Positions 15,009 through 22,428 are shown, counted from the first letter of the stretch. The stretch is 25,115 nt of DNA from Clostridiales bacterium (GCA_019419995.1 JAHZHZ010000022.1:1-25115); one strand, 5' to 3'. The notes: generated by a model from the sequence alone, not told the origin. Made by a program: numbers and translations.

Positions 15009-15904
15009 TAACCCTCCCGAATCATCGCCGCTTCCATCAGCGTTTTAAGTTCATCCGCGGTAAATTGATAGCGCTTAAGACAAAAATGGCAATCCACCTG
15101 CGCCCCCTGCTGTGTTTCAATCATGTCCCTCAATTCCTCGGAGCCCAGGCTAACAAGCATGCGCTCAATGCGCTCTCTGCTGCAATCGCAGCGGTAGACG
15201 GGCACGCGCTTTTCCAAAATCCGAGGTTCAAGGTGCATCAGCAGCTGATTCACCGCTCCTTCCAAATGGTATTCCTTCATCGTGCCGGAAATATCCATGA
15301 ACATGCTGGCACTGTTCTCCACGGATGCAATGGCCGCCTCCGTGGCGTTAGGCATCATCTGCACAATCAATCCGCCTGCGGCCTCAACGTGATGATCATC
15401 CACCAACACGCCGAGGGAAACCAGCGATGGAGTCTGTTCAGAAGCAGTAAAGTACATGGCAAAGTCCTCGGCAATCTCACCTGAGACCAGATTGACCTGC
15501 CCCACATAGGGTTCCCGCATGCCCAAATCCTTGATGACCGTCATCCTGCCATTTTTTCCTACGGCCGCTCCTACCGGCAATTTCTTTCCCGTGCGCGGCA
15601 AATCCACATCCGGAAAGTCCACATACCCCTTGACGCTCAGATCTCCATGGCCCACTGCCAACACCGTGCCAATGGGGCCGCCGCCCTTAATCTGCACGCT
15701 CACGGACTCATGGTCGCCCTTGAGCATGCTGGCCATCATGGCCGTTGCCGTAATCGTACGCCCCAGCGCAGCCGTCGCAATCCGAGAAAGCCGGTGCGTA
15801 TCCATGGCCTGCTGTACCAGATTTGTGCTTTCTATCAAAATTGCCCGAGCCTGACCGTCCATCAGAGAAATATGATAAATACCATCCCGGTTTCGCATCT
15901 CCAT
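15008..15904 (-). CDS. hslO: Redox-regulated chaperone Hsp33
   Basis: This cytoplasmic holdase chaperone is activated by oxidation and protects unfolding proteins under oxidative or heat stress. The 298-aa product shows the family pattern: a conserved N-terminal domain (SRIATAALGRTITATAMMASMLK, then KGGGPIGT, then GYV and PLPVGAAVG-like stretches). The zinc-binding switch has Cys239, Cys241, Cys272 and Cys275 (CxC...CxxC), all present. I chose the ATG at 15904 because GGAGG lies 9 bases upstream; an in-frame GTG at 15910 would be only 3 bases from it. It lies 21 bases after the SAM methyltransferase gene and overlaps the TPR gene by one base. Confidence 0.96.
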   Translation of the reverse strand: MEMRNRDGIYHISLMDGQARAILIESTNLVQQAMDTHRLSRIATAALGRTITATAMMASMLKGDHESVSVQIKGGGPIGTVLAVGHGDLSVKGYVDFPDVDLPRTGKKLPVGAAVGKNGRMTVIKDLGMREPYVGQVNLVSGEIAEDFAMYFTASEQTPSLVSLGVLVDDHHVEAAGGLIVQMMPNATEAAIASVENSASMFMDISGTMKEYHLEGAVNQLLMHLEPRILEKRVPVYRCDCSRERIERMLVSLGSEELRDMIETQQGAQVDCHFCLKRYQFTADELKTLMEAAMIREG

Positions 15905-15925
15905 TTTCACGTGCCTCCAACCATT

Positions 15926-16666
15926 CTATTCACGAATCGCGCAAAAGTGCACACGCAATTCCTCGGGTGTAGGCGCTTCAAAGCGCCGATCTCCCCAAAC
16001 GTCAATCTGTCCAAAGCCGCATTCTGTCAATAATGCGCTCAAATGCTCCACTTCATGTGCCCGCTGGCGATGTACTTCGCACACCCTCCTGTACAGCCCG
16101 TTAGGCTGCCGAAGAAAGAATGTGATATCCATCCTCACCACATCCCCCTCCAGCGCATTTTGCCAGAGATATGCGACTTCCTCTCGCTCCTCGCCGAAAA
16201 ACGCATCGCCCAGGACGTGGCGCAATTTATACGCAGAAGAAATATCAAAGGCCAGCGCCCCGCCGGGGCGCAGCTGTCTGTGAGCGGCACGGAAAAATGC
16301 CCTGAGCTGATTATCGCCGGTGAGATAATTTACCCCGTCGCATGCGCAAAGGATGGCATCTACCGCTCTGGGCAATTCCAATTTACACATATCCTGGCAC
16401 ACAAAGGGGATCTGCATGCCGCTTTGACGGGCTTTTTCCGCAGCGAGTTCCAGCATTTCCCGGGAAATGTCCACGCCGGTCACTTGAATTCCCCGACGCG
16501 CCAGGGGCAGTGTAAGCCCGCCCGTTCCGCAGGCGCAATCGCAAACCCTTTTCGGACTGATACCGGCCCGCAAAAGCAGCTGCAAATAGAATTCCGCCCA
16601 AGCCGGATAGTCAAAATCATCCATCAGCTGATCATAAACCCGGGCAAATCCCTCATATGCTTCCAT
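15926..16666 (-). CDS. Class I SAM-dependent methyltransferase
   Basis: This 246-aa protein has a Rossmann-type methyltransferase core. The SAM-binding motif I is VCDCACGTGGLTLPLA (about 41-56), motif II VTGVDISREML, a motif III-like FVCQDM, and the post-motif LRPGGALAFDISS. The C-terminal half has a beta-rich insert typical of small-molecule or tRNA-type enzymes. The substrate is unknown. The start at ATG 16666 begins MEAYEGFARVYD, with GGGG about 8 bases upstream; an in-frame ATG at 16681 is possible. It is the first gene of the eight-gene minus-strand operon and diverges from the HAD phosphatase. Confidence 0.85.
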   Translation of the reverse strand: MEAYEGFARVYDQLMDDFDYPAWAEFYLQLLLRAGISPKRVCDCACGTGGLTLPLARRGIQVTGVDISREMLELAAEKARQSGMQIPFVCQDMCKLELPRAVDAILCACDGVNYLTGDNQLRAFFRAAHRQLRPGGALAFDISSAYKLRHVLGDAFFGEEREEVAYLWQNALEGDVVRMDITFFLRQPNGLYRRVCEVHRQRAHEVEHLSALLTECGFGQIDVWGDRRFEAPTPEELRVHFCAIRE

Positions 16667-16702
16667 CTTGCATCCCCACATATTCCCAATTTTCCAGTTT
16701 TT

Positions 16703-16732
16703 ATTTTACCATATTTTTCAACGCTTTGACAA
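16703..16732 (-). promoter_or_regulatory. Promoter of the methyltransferase-hsp33-deoD operon
   Basis: On the minus strand TTGTCA (16727-16732), an 18-base spacer and TAAAAT (16703-16708) face the operon. The -35 lies inside the imperfect palindrome CGCTT-TGAC-AAGCG (16722-16734... arms of 5 bases). Confidence 0.65.
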
Positions 16733-16790
16733 GCGCACAATGCGGCTTTCCAATGACAAATACTCGTAACCAAATTCTAACCCCAGAGGC

Positions 16791-16819
16791 TTGCTTTTAA
16801 CCGGGCAAACTGCTATATT
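16791..16819 (+). promoter_or_regulatory. Promoter of the HAD phosphatase gene
   Basis: TTGCTT (16791-16796), a 17-base spacer and TATATT (16814-16819) precede the gene. A GGAGAGGA ribosome binding site follows at 16841-16848. Confidence 0.7.
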
Positions 16820-16854
16820 GTGCGAGGAAAGCTCAAAACTGGAGAGGAATTTAC

Positions 16855-17508
16855 ATGAGATACAAACTTGCCATTTTTGATTTGGACGGTACAGTACTGG
16901 ACACACTGAATGATCTGGCCAATGCCGTCAACGCAGCTATGGATCTTCACGGCTACCCACGGCACAGTGTGGAAGATGTGCGTCGCTTTGTGGGAAATGG
17001 AGTGGCCAAGCTCATTTCCAGAGCCGTCCCAGAGGGCACATCTCAAGCTCAATGCGCCCAGGTGTTGGAAGATTTTAAGGCTTGTTACCGGGCGCACATG
17101 GATGATCTCACCCGACCTTATCCGGGAATTCTGGATCTTTTGGCCGCATTAAAGGCCGCTGGCATCCGCATTGGAATCAATTCCAACAAATTTGACGCCG
17201 CGCTGCAGGGCTTGTGCGAATTACATTTCCGGGGATTATACGATTATGCCGTCGGTGAATCTGAATCCACTCCCAGAAAACCCGATCCTACGGCTGCCCA
17301 AAGAATTATGCAGGCCGCAAATGCCCTACCAGAGCAAACCATTTATATCGGCGACAGCGATGTGGATCTGGCGACGGCGCGCAATGCCCACACGGATGCC
17401 GCTTGGGTATCCTGGGGTTTCCGCAAGCGCGAAGAGATGGCAGGCTGTGACATTCCCCATGCCTTTAACAGCGCGGAAGAGTTGAAGCATTTCCTGCTGG
17501 AAAAATAA
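16855..17508 (+). CDS. HAD-family phosphatase (phosphoglycolate phosphatase-like)
   Basis: This 217-aa hydrolase of the haloacid dehalogenase superfamily has all four motifs: FDLDGTVLDT with nucleophile Asp9 and Asp11, the Ser/Thr motif in GINSNK (about 103-108), the Lys in RKPDP, and the acidic pair in GDSDVD. A helical cap domain lies between motifs I and II, as in Gph/PGP phosphatases. Substrates in this family vary (phosphoglycolate, sugar phosphates, pyrophosphate), so the exact one is open. GGAGAGGA is 6 bases before the ATG. It is a single gene with its own promoter, divergent from the methyltransferase operon and convergent with the response regulator. Confidence 0.88.
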   Translation: MRYKLAIFDLDGTVLDTLNDLANAVNAAMDLHGYPRHSVEDVRRFVGNGVAKLISRAVPEGTSQAQCAQVLEDFKACYRAHMDDLTRPYPGILDLLAALKAAGIRIGINSNKFDAALQGLCELHFRGLYDYAVGESESTPRKPDPTAAQRIMQAANALPEQTIYIGDSDVDLATARNAHTDAAWVSWGFRKREEMAGCDIPHAFNSAEELKHFLLEK

Positions 17509-17619
17509 TCATCTTTGAATTCTCAGGCTAAAGGGCGAGCCGGCAAAAAACCAGTTCCCATCATAATAAAACAGAAAAAGAATCAATCTTCATTCAACCA
17601 TTTTCATGCTCATAACTAC

Positions 17620-17666
17620 AATAGGCGGGGCCAGGCTCTTGAAAATTGAGCCCGGCCCCACCTATT
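17620..17666. repeat. Long imperfect hairpin between convergent genes
   Basis: AATAGG-C-GGGGCC-A-GGCTC (17620-17638) pairs with GAGCC-C-GGCCCC-A-CCTATT (17648-17666), with two mismatches and a 9-base loop. There is no T-run on either side, so it is an unusual shape for a terminator, but it lies between two convergent genes where one is needed. Confidence 0.55.
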
Positions 17667-17706
17667 TGCGTTGGTTAAAGCAATCCATATTTTTTGTTTG
17701 AAATAA

Positions 17707-18417
17707 CTATTCCTGAGTTTCCGTTTCAAATCGATAGCCCACGCCCCAGACGGTTCGAATATCCCAGCCGTTCCCCGGCGCACAGAGTTTTGCTCGAATG
17801 CGCTTAATATGACTATCCACGGCCCGAGTATCTCCCAGGTAGTCGTAGCCCCAGATGCTTTGCAGCAGATGCTCCCGGCTGAAAACCATGCCCGGATTGC
17901 TGGCCAGCGTCCATAGGATTTCAATCTCCTTCGGCGTACAGGCAACCGCCTTTCCGCCAAGCTTGACCACATAGGCATTCATGTCGATATCCAAATTTGC
18001 CACCACCAGATGCGTCGTGCGGCTCGTCTCTCCCGTATCATGCAATCTACGCAATACCGCTTTGATCCGAGCCACCACTTCCCTCGGGCTGAAAGGCTTG
18101 GTGATATAATCATCGGCTCCCAGTTCGAGGCCCAGCAACCGGTCGAATTCCTCCGACTTTGCGCTGAGCATAATGATGGGGATATTGGATTCCTTCCGGA
18201 TTTCCCGGCAAACCATGAACCCGTCCTGTTTGGGCATCATGATGTCCAGCACCACGATGTCCGGGCGCGACCGCTTTACAATTTCCAACGCCTCTTCCCC
18301 GTCATAAGCGGAGAGCATTTGATATTCCTCCCTGCGAAAATGTACGCCGAGCGCTTCATGCACGTTCGTATCATCGTCCGCCACGAGTATTCTATATCCA
18401 CTTCGGCTTCTTTCCAT
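17707..18417 (-). CDS. OmpR-family response regulator (no adjacent kinase)
   Basis: This 236-aa two-component regulator has an N-terminal receiver domain with the acidic pocket Asp14-Asp16, phospho-acceptor Asp58 in VVLDIMMP, Ser85 and Lys107 in TKPF. The C-terminal winged-helix DNA-binding domain contains LTPKE-like CTPKEIEILWTLASNPGMVFSREHLL and VDSHIKRIRAKL...IRTVWGVGYRF. GGGAGGCG lies 8 bases before the ATG. It is complete and should be functional, but no histidine kinase gene flanks it in this window. Its target genes are unknown; inverted repeats in its leader may be where it regulates itself. Confidence 0.93.
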   Translation of the reverse strand: MERSRSGYRILVADDDTNVHEALGVHFRREEYQMLSAYDGEEALEIVKRSRPDIVVLDIMMPKQDGFMVCREIRKESNIPIIMLSAKSEEFDRLLGLELGADDYITKPFSPREVVARIKAVLRRLHDTGETSRTTHLVVANLDIDMNAYVVKLGGKAVACTPKEIEILWTLASNPGMVFSREHLLQSIWGYDYLGDTRAVDSHIKRIRAKLCAPGNGWDIRTVWGVGYRFETETQE

Positions 18418-18473
18418 GCGATCGCCTCCCTTCTGTTCACTCTTACACTAACAGAAATGTTTGTCGGAACTGT

Positions 18474-18488
18474 GTCAAAGTCTTTGAC
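18474..18488. promoter_or_regulatory. Perfect palindrome in the response-regulator leader
   Basis: GTCAAAG-T-CTTTGAC (18474-18488) is a perfect 15-base palindrome, about 60 bases upstream of the response-regulator start. It is a candidate operator, for the regulator itself or another factor. Confidence 0.45.
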
Positions 18489-18513
18489 AAGCTTTCAACA
18501 CTCTTCCGCCGCA

Positions 18514-18543
18514 AGTATATCATGCCTCCATTAAAAAAAGCAA
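18514..18543 (-). promoter_or_regulatory. Likely promoter of the response regulator
   Basis: On the minus strand TTGCTT (18538-18543), an 18-base spacer and TATACT (18514-18519) face the gene and give a leader of about 90 bases. A long-range inverted repeat (TTCCGCCGC 18504-18512 with GCGGCGGAA 18544-18552) brackets this promoter. Confidence 0.55.
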
Positions 18544-18641
18544 GCGGCGGAAAAAAATGCCAACAAAAAATTGCCTTGCAATAAAGCTGTCGTGTGCGCA
18601 CAGACTAACGCTGTCGAAACAAAAATATGGAGGCGCGTTTC

Positions 18642-19115
18642 ATGCGCAAAATTCGCAACTTAATCGGCATGCCAGTCATTTGTAACCGCCAGAAAATCGG
18701 CCGCTTAATGCAGGCGGCACTATCCAAAGATCTCAGGCGTATGGAAGGTATTTGGGTAGACAGCGGTCTAAAAGGCACGCGCTACATTCCCTCCGAGCAA
18801 TTGAGCATGATTGGCGAGATGGCCGTCATGGCTGACAGCATGGGAAAACGCAGAAAATGCGTATCTGAACCCATTCTGCGCCGTGCGGTCTCCACCAGCG
18901 GACGCCGCATGGGTGCAATCGTCGGCGCAGAAGTGGATGAAATATCCTTTCTAGTCCAGGCTTTAGAGCTAACTGAAGGAATTTGGGAAGATTTGATTGA
19001 CGGGCGGCTACGAATTGAACACTACAGCACCGGTTTAAATGGCGAAGTCATTGTTTTGGATTCGACGCAGGAAACAGAAAGGGAGGTATCCGAATATGAA
19101 GCACGGCATGATTAA
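18642..19115 (+). CDS. PRC-barrel domain protein
   Basis: This 157-aa protein contains two PRC-barrel-like units. The first is about residues 3-62 (NLIGMPVICNRQKIGRLMQA...GIWVDSG...YIPSEQL), and the second is about 80-140 (VSTSGRRMGAIVGAEVDE...GIWEDLIDGR). Such small beta-barrel proteins bind proteins or RNA and are found in photosynthetic reaction centres, RimM and the YlmC/YmxH family. I chose the ATG at 18642 because GGAGGCG lies about 8 bases upstream; the ATG at 18627 overlaps that site. The end overlaps the next gene by 20 bases. I found no convincing promoter in the 90 bases before it. Confidence 0.8.
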   Translation: MRKIRNLIGMPVICNRQKIGRLMQAALSKDLRRMEGIWVDSGLKGTRYIPSEQLSMIGEMAVMADSMGKRRKCVSEPILRRAVSTSGRRMGAIVGAEVDEISFLVQALELTEGIWEDLIDGRLRIEHYSTGLNGEVIVLDSTQETEREVSEYEARHD

Positions 19116-19266
19116 GGGATTGATGACCGGTATGATCGTCGGTGGCGCTGCCGCAACGATGTTTGGCGTGATGAATTGGCAAACGGAGCGCCGTTGGAAC
19201 CAGCAACTTCGCAAGGGCGGCCGCTGGATCTCACAGAAGACAGACGAAATCACCAAGAAATTCTAA
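19096..19266 (+). CDS. Small glycine-rich membrane protein (56 aa)
   Basis: This 56-aa protein starts within the end of the PRC-barrel gene, with GGGAGG at 19081-19086, 9 bases before the ATG. Residues 4-25 form a Gly/Met-rich hydrophobic segment (GLMTGMIVGGAAATMFGVM), and the rest is polar with a basic, helical tail (ISQKTDEITKKF). The pattern resembles YtxH-like small envelope proteins, but the match is loose. It is probably co-translated with the PRC-barrel protein. Function unknown. Confidence 0.72.
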   Translation: MKHGMIKGLMTGMIVGGAAATMFGVMNWQTERRWNQQLRKGGRWISQKTDEITKKF

Positions 19267-19274
19267 ACCTTAAA

Positions 19275-19300
19275 GTCCTGTGCGCATCTGCGCACAGGAC
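19275..19300. repeat. Perfect 11-bp hairpin ahead of the transporter gene
   Basis: GTCCTGTGCGC (19275-19285) and GCGCACAGGAC (19290-19300) form a perfect stem with an ATCT loop, between the small membrane protein gene and the transporter. No T-run follows, so it may be an mRNA processing, stability or attenuation structure. Confidence 0.6.
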
Positions 19301-19327
19301 AATTCCACGCATCCGGGGGGTAGTCGC

Positions 19328-20365
19328 TTGCAGCTTTTTCAATCGCATGCCCGAACAAGCTTATTTCGGCTTTTGTTCGTTCTGGGGCTCCTGTTGGCAG
19401 TTTTCTTGATTTGGGGACGTCTGGTTCTGGATCTGGTTGGACTGATCTTTGGAAGCGCCACATTTGCTTTCCTGCTTCTTCCCCTCTGCCGTTTTTTGGA
19501 AAAAAAGTTGTCCAGATCCTTGTCGGCAATCGCTTCACTGGTACTATCCGGCGGTGTACTTCTGGGCTTGATTTCTCTGCTGCTTCCCGCGCTTTCTCGC
19601 CAGATTTCCTCACTATCCACACTTGTGCCCGAAGCTTTTGAACGAATCGGCGCACTATGGGACGGACTGTCGGCCAGTTTGCAGAATCGTCTTCCCGGTT
19701 TGCAGTTGCCGGAATTGCAATTCTCCACTCCCCAAAATGGCATCACAGACTTTGCCATTAATGCCGTCAACTATCTGGGGAACATTACGGAAAAGATCTA
19801 TCGCCTGACTCTCATGGTGGTATTGAGTTACTTTTTACTCAATGAACGGGAAAAAATTCAGCTTCGCCTGGAATTGTTGGCGCCTGCGTCGATTCGGACG
19901 CTGTGCATTCGTGCTGGTAACGCGCTCTCCCGGGAATTGAGGCTATATCTGCGTGGACAAATGACCATAGCGCTGGCTGTTGGCGCCCTGTCAGGGATAT
20001 TGCTGACACTCATCGGCATCCCCGGCGCCGCATTAATGGGAATATTTGTGGGGATATTCAACGTCATTCCCTACTTTGGCCCCATTCTGGGCGGTGTTCC
20101 CGCTATGATTATGGCGCTGAGTGTCAGTTGGCAAAAGGCTTTATTCTGTCTCGCTTCCCTCTTTCTCGTTCAACAAATTGACGGCCTCGTCATATCGCCC
20201 CGGGTCATGGGAAATATTACCGGCTTCTCTCCCGCAGTTGTTCTGCTCGCACTGTTTATCGGCGGACGCATGGGCAGTATTTTGGGCATGCTTCTCGCCC
20301 TTCCGGCATTGATGGTCATCCGAACAATATATAGAATTTATGTTCAGCGCCACGAAAAGAATTGA
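19328..20365 (+). CDS. AI-2E family transporter (YtvI/PerM-type membrane protein)
   Basis: This polytopic membrane protein of 345 aa has paired hydrophobic segments at the start, a less hydrophobic middle region (about 90-160) and several segments in the second half. It has the family's conserved stretch GIFNVIPYFGPILGGVPAMIMAL and the following QQIDGLVISPRVMGNITGFSP. Members export or import varied small molecules, and the name AI-2 transporter does not fix the substrate. I chose the TTG at 19328 because GGGGGGT lies about 7 bases upstream; the in-frame GTG at 19280 lies inside a perfect hairpin. It follows the PRC-barrel gene pair and precedes ireB. Confidence 0.88.
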   Translation: MQLFQSHARTSLFRLLFVLGLLLAVFLIWGRLVLDLVGLIFGSATFAFLLLPLCRFLEKKLSRSLSAIASLVLSGGVLLGLISLLLPALSRQISSLSTLVPEAFERIGALWDGLSASLQNRLPGLQLPELQFSTPQNGITDFAINAVNYLGNITEKIYRLTLMVVLSYFLLNEREKIQLRLELLAPASIRTLCIRAGNALSRELRLYLRGQMTIALAVGALSGILLTLIGIPGAALMGIFVGIFNVIPYFGPILGGVPAMIMALSVSWQKALFCLASLFLVQQIDGLVISPRVMGNITGFSPAVVLLALFIGGRMGSILGMLLALPALMVIRTIYRIYVQRHEKN

Positions 20366-20390
20366 ATTTTGTCCAAGTCTGTGCTATAAT
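20362..20390 (+). promoter_or_regulatory. Promoter of the ireB-ruvX unit
   Basis: TTGAAT (20362-20367), a 17-base spacer and a perfect TATAAT (20385-20390), with an extended TGC just before it, stand upstream of ireB. The -35 overlaps the transporter stop codon. Confidence 0.8.
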
Positions 20391-20434
20391 AGATTTGCTT
20401 ATGTATATAAGCAGGTAATGAAAGGCGGTGCGCT

Positions 20435-20701
20435 ATGAACAATCGATTGGGCGAAACCCAAAATTTTCGTTTGCCCGTGAATGCGCCTGAGTCCGCCGCG
20501 GAAATTATTGAGCTTGTGTATCAGGCGCTAAAGGCCAAAGGTCACGATCCCATTTTGCAGCTTGTCGGCTACATTATCTCCGGAGATCCGACCTACATAA
20601 CCAGCTACAACAACGCACGTTCCCTAATTCGCAGATTGGAGAGGGATGAGTTGTTGGAGGAGTTTGTGCGCTTCTACGTTGTAGAGCACGACAAAAAATA
20701 A
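20435..20701 (+). CDS. ireB: IreB family regulatory phosphoprotein (UPF0297)
   Basis: This 88-aa protein matches IreB/UPF0297 over its full length (AAEIIELVYQALKAKGHDPILQLVGYIISGDPTYITSYNNARSLIRRLERDELLEEFVRFY). In Enterococcus, IreB is a substrate of the PASTA kinase IreK and tunes cephalosporin resistance; a Thr near the N-terminus (Thr8 here) fits the phosphorylated region. It usually travels with ruvX and a DUF1292 gene, as it does here, except that an aldo/keto reductase has come between. GGCGG lies before the ATG. The stop directly abuts the next start. Confidence 0.95.
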   Translation: MNNRLGETQNFRLPVNAPESAAEIIELVYQALKAKGHDPILQLVGYIISGDPTYITSYNNARSLIRRLERDELLEEFVRFYVVEHDKK

Positions 20702-21646
20702 ATGCAGCGCGTTCAACTGGGTTCTTCGGGTCTGAGTGTTTCCAAGCTCTGTTTTGGAACACTGACCATGTCTCCCCTGCAAAAGAACATGACTCCCCAG
20801 GAGGGCGCCCGCTTGTTGGTTTACGCCTACGAACGCGGCATAAATTTTCTGGATACGGCTGATCTATATGAGACCTATCCCCATATTCGTCTGGCTCTGA
20901 GAGATGCACCGGGCTATGTCGTCAGTACAAAAGCTTATTGTTACGATCGCAAGACGGCGCAGGCCGCGTTGGAACGCGCATTTCGTGGCCTAGGCAGAGA
21001 CTATGTAGACCTCTTCATGCTGCACGAACAGGAATCTCTATATACCCTGCGCGGCCATGAGGAGGCGCTTCTCTTTTTGGAAAGGCAACGGGAACTGGGG
21101 CATATTGGTGCGGTGGGCGTCAGCACTCACTACGCCGGGTGCGTGCGCGCATGCACTCGTTTCCCCATGGTTCGGGTTATCCATCCCCTCATTAATGTGG
21201 AGGGCATCGGCATTCAGGATGGTAGCCGCCAGGATATGGAGTCTTCCATTTCTCACGCCCGGGAGCATGGAATAGGCATATTTGCCATGAAGCCCCTGGG
21301 GGGTGGACACTTGATCGGTGCCAGTGAAACAGCCATGGAATATGTTCTGCGCTCTCCCCTTCTGGACAGCATTGCCATAGGCATGCAGAGCATCGAAGAA
21401 ATTGACGCGAATGTAGCCATAGCAGAGCAATGGACGGATGCGGCAATGCGCATGGCCCAATTGCGCCATCGTCAACGGCATGTAATGGTACATGATTATT
21501 GCGAAGGTTGCGGTCGCTGCGCACAGCGCTGTAGACAACAGGCCATTTCCATCATAAATGGCCGTGCGCAGATCAATGAAGCCAAATGTGTTTTCTGTGG
21601 TTACTGTGCACGCGTTTGCCCTCAGTTTTGCATTAAGGTGGTGTAG
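20702..21646 (+). CDS. Aldo/keto reductase with a C-terminal 2[4Fe-4S] ferredoxin domain
   Basis: This 314-aa protein joins an aldo/keto reductase barrel to a ferredoxin-like tail. The reductase part keeps the catalytic tetrad: Asp51, Tyr56, Lys77 (STKAY) and His108 (LHEQ). The tail has two Cys clusters: Cys267, 270, 273, 277 (CEGCGRCAQRC) and Cys296, 299, 302, 306 (CVFCGYCARVC), each a classical 4Fe-4S binding set. Such fusions are common in anaerobes, and the substrate is generally unknown. The ATG follows the ireB stop with no gap, and the ruvX frame follows with 2 bases between, so it is co-transcribed with both. Confidence 0.92.
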   Translation: MQRVQLGSSGLSVSKLCFGTLTMSPLQKNMTPQEGARLLVYAYERGINFLDTADLYETYPHIRLALRDAPGYVVSTKAYCYDRKTAQAALERAFRGLGRDYVDLFMLHEQESLYTLRGHEEALLFLERQRELGHIGAVGVSTHYAGCVRACTRFPMVRVIHPLINVEGIGIQDGSRQDMESSISHAREHGIGIFAMKPLGGGHLIGASETAMEYVLRSPLLDSIAIGMQSIEEIDANVAIAEQWTDAAMRMAQLRHRQRHVMVHDYCEGCGRCAQRCRQQAISIINGRAQINEAKCVFCGYCARVCPQFCIKVV

Positions 21647-21648
21647 AT

Positions 21649-22422
21649 GTGCGCATAATTTGTCTGGATGTGGGCGAAAGGCGCATTGGAGTTGCCGTAT
21701 CCGATCCGCTAGATCTCACAGCTCAGGGGGTAGAAACCATCTCCAGTAGAGGATTGGAACGGGATGTCAATCGAATAGATGCGCTCTGCCATGAATATGA
21801 AACGACGCACATCCTCTGTGGTCTCCCTCTAAACATGGACGGCAGTGAGGGCTTTCAAGCACGCAGGGTCAAGGAATTGGCTCAGCAATTGATCGCTCTG
21901 GGCTACGAGGTGCGCTATCAGGATGAACGTCTAACCACTAAACTGGCCACCAGCGTCTTATTGGAAGCAGATGTTCGTCGGGACAAGCGCAAGCAGTTTG
22001 TGGATAAATTGGCGGCAACCTATATTCTTCAATCCTATTTGGATGCAGGCGGATGGAAGGAAGCTTCTGAATCCCCTCTCAAAAAAAGTGTATTTCAAAG
22101 TGAGGTTTGGCATATGAATGAGAATCGCATGAATGGGCAGGACATGGAACTGGATCCGGAAAGCATCGTTGAATTGGTAGATGATGAAGGCAATGAAGTG
22201 CGTTTTGAGCATCTGATGACTCTGGAGCACAAAGGAAGCGTATATATTTGTCTGGCCCCAGTGGAGCCCATGGAGGACGTGGAAGAAGATGAGCTGGTCA
22301 TCATGCGCATTGAGCAAGATGCAGATGGAAACGACTTCTATTCCACCATAGATTCTGAAGAAGAGCTCAACGAGGTGTTTGAAAAATATCTGGAGATTGC
22401 GGAAGCAGACGATGAAGAATGA
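21649..22422 (+). CDS. ruvX: RuvX/YqgF Holliday-junction resolvase-like protein fused to DUF1292
   Basis: This continuous 257-aa frame covers two usually separate genes. Residues 1-140 are RuvX (YqgF): LDVGERRIGVAVSD with Asp7, CGLPLNMDG, DERLTT with Asp92-Glu93, and the final Asp119 of FVDKLAATYIL. It is a nuclease involved in 16S rRNA maturation and possibly DNA recombination. Residues about 168-257 are an acidic DUF1292 domain (ESIVELVDDEGNEVRFEHLMTLEHKGSVYICLAPVE...). The start is GTG 21649, since the ATG at 21647 opens a tiny frame. Met156 (22114) has its own GAGG 8 bases upstream, so the DUF1292 part may also be made alone. An A7 run at 22081-22087 sits between the domains (see findings). 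Confidence 0.85.
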   Translation: MRIICLDVGERRIGVAVSDPLDLTAQGVETISSRGLERDVNRIDALCHEYETTHILCGLPLNMDGSEGFQARRVKELAQQLIALGYEVRYQDERLTTKLATSVLLEADVRRDKRKQFVDKLAATYILQSYLDAGGWKEASESPLKKSVFQSEVWHMNENRMNGQDMELDPESIVELVDDEGNEVRFEHLMTLEHKGSVYICLAPVEPMEDVEEDELVIMRIEQDADGNDFYSTIDSEEELNEVFEKYLEIAEADDEE

Positions 22423-22428
22423 TTATGC

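Noticed and set aside
14705..15484. Plus-strand 259-codon frame
   Set aside because: It is antisense to the end of hslO and the start of the TPR gene; it has no recognisable domain and its composition is that of a shadow frame.
16043..16729. Plus-strand 228-codon frame
   Set aside because: It is antisense to the SAM methyltransferase, which has clear motifs.
18569..18641. Promoter for the PRC-barrel gene
   Set aside because: TTGCCT and TTGCAA occur, but no -10-like hexamer lies at a suitable distance, so no promoter is called.
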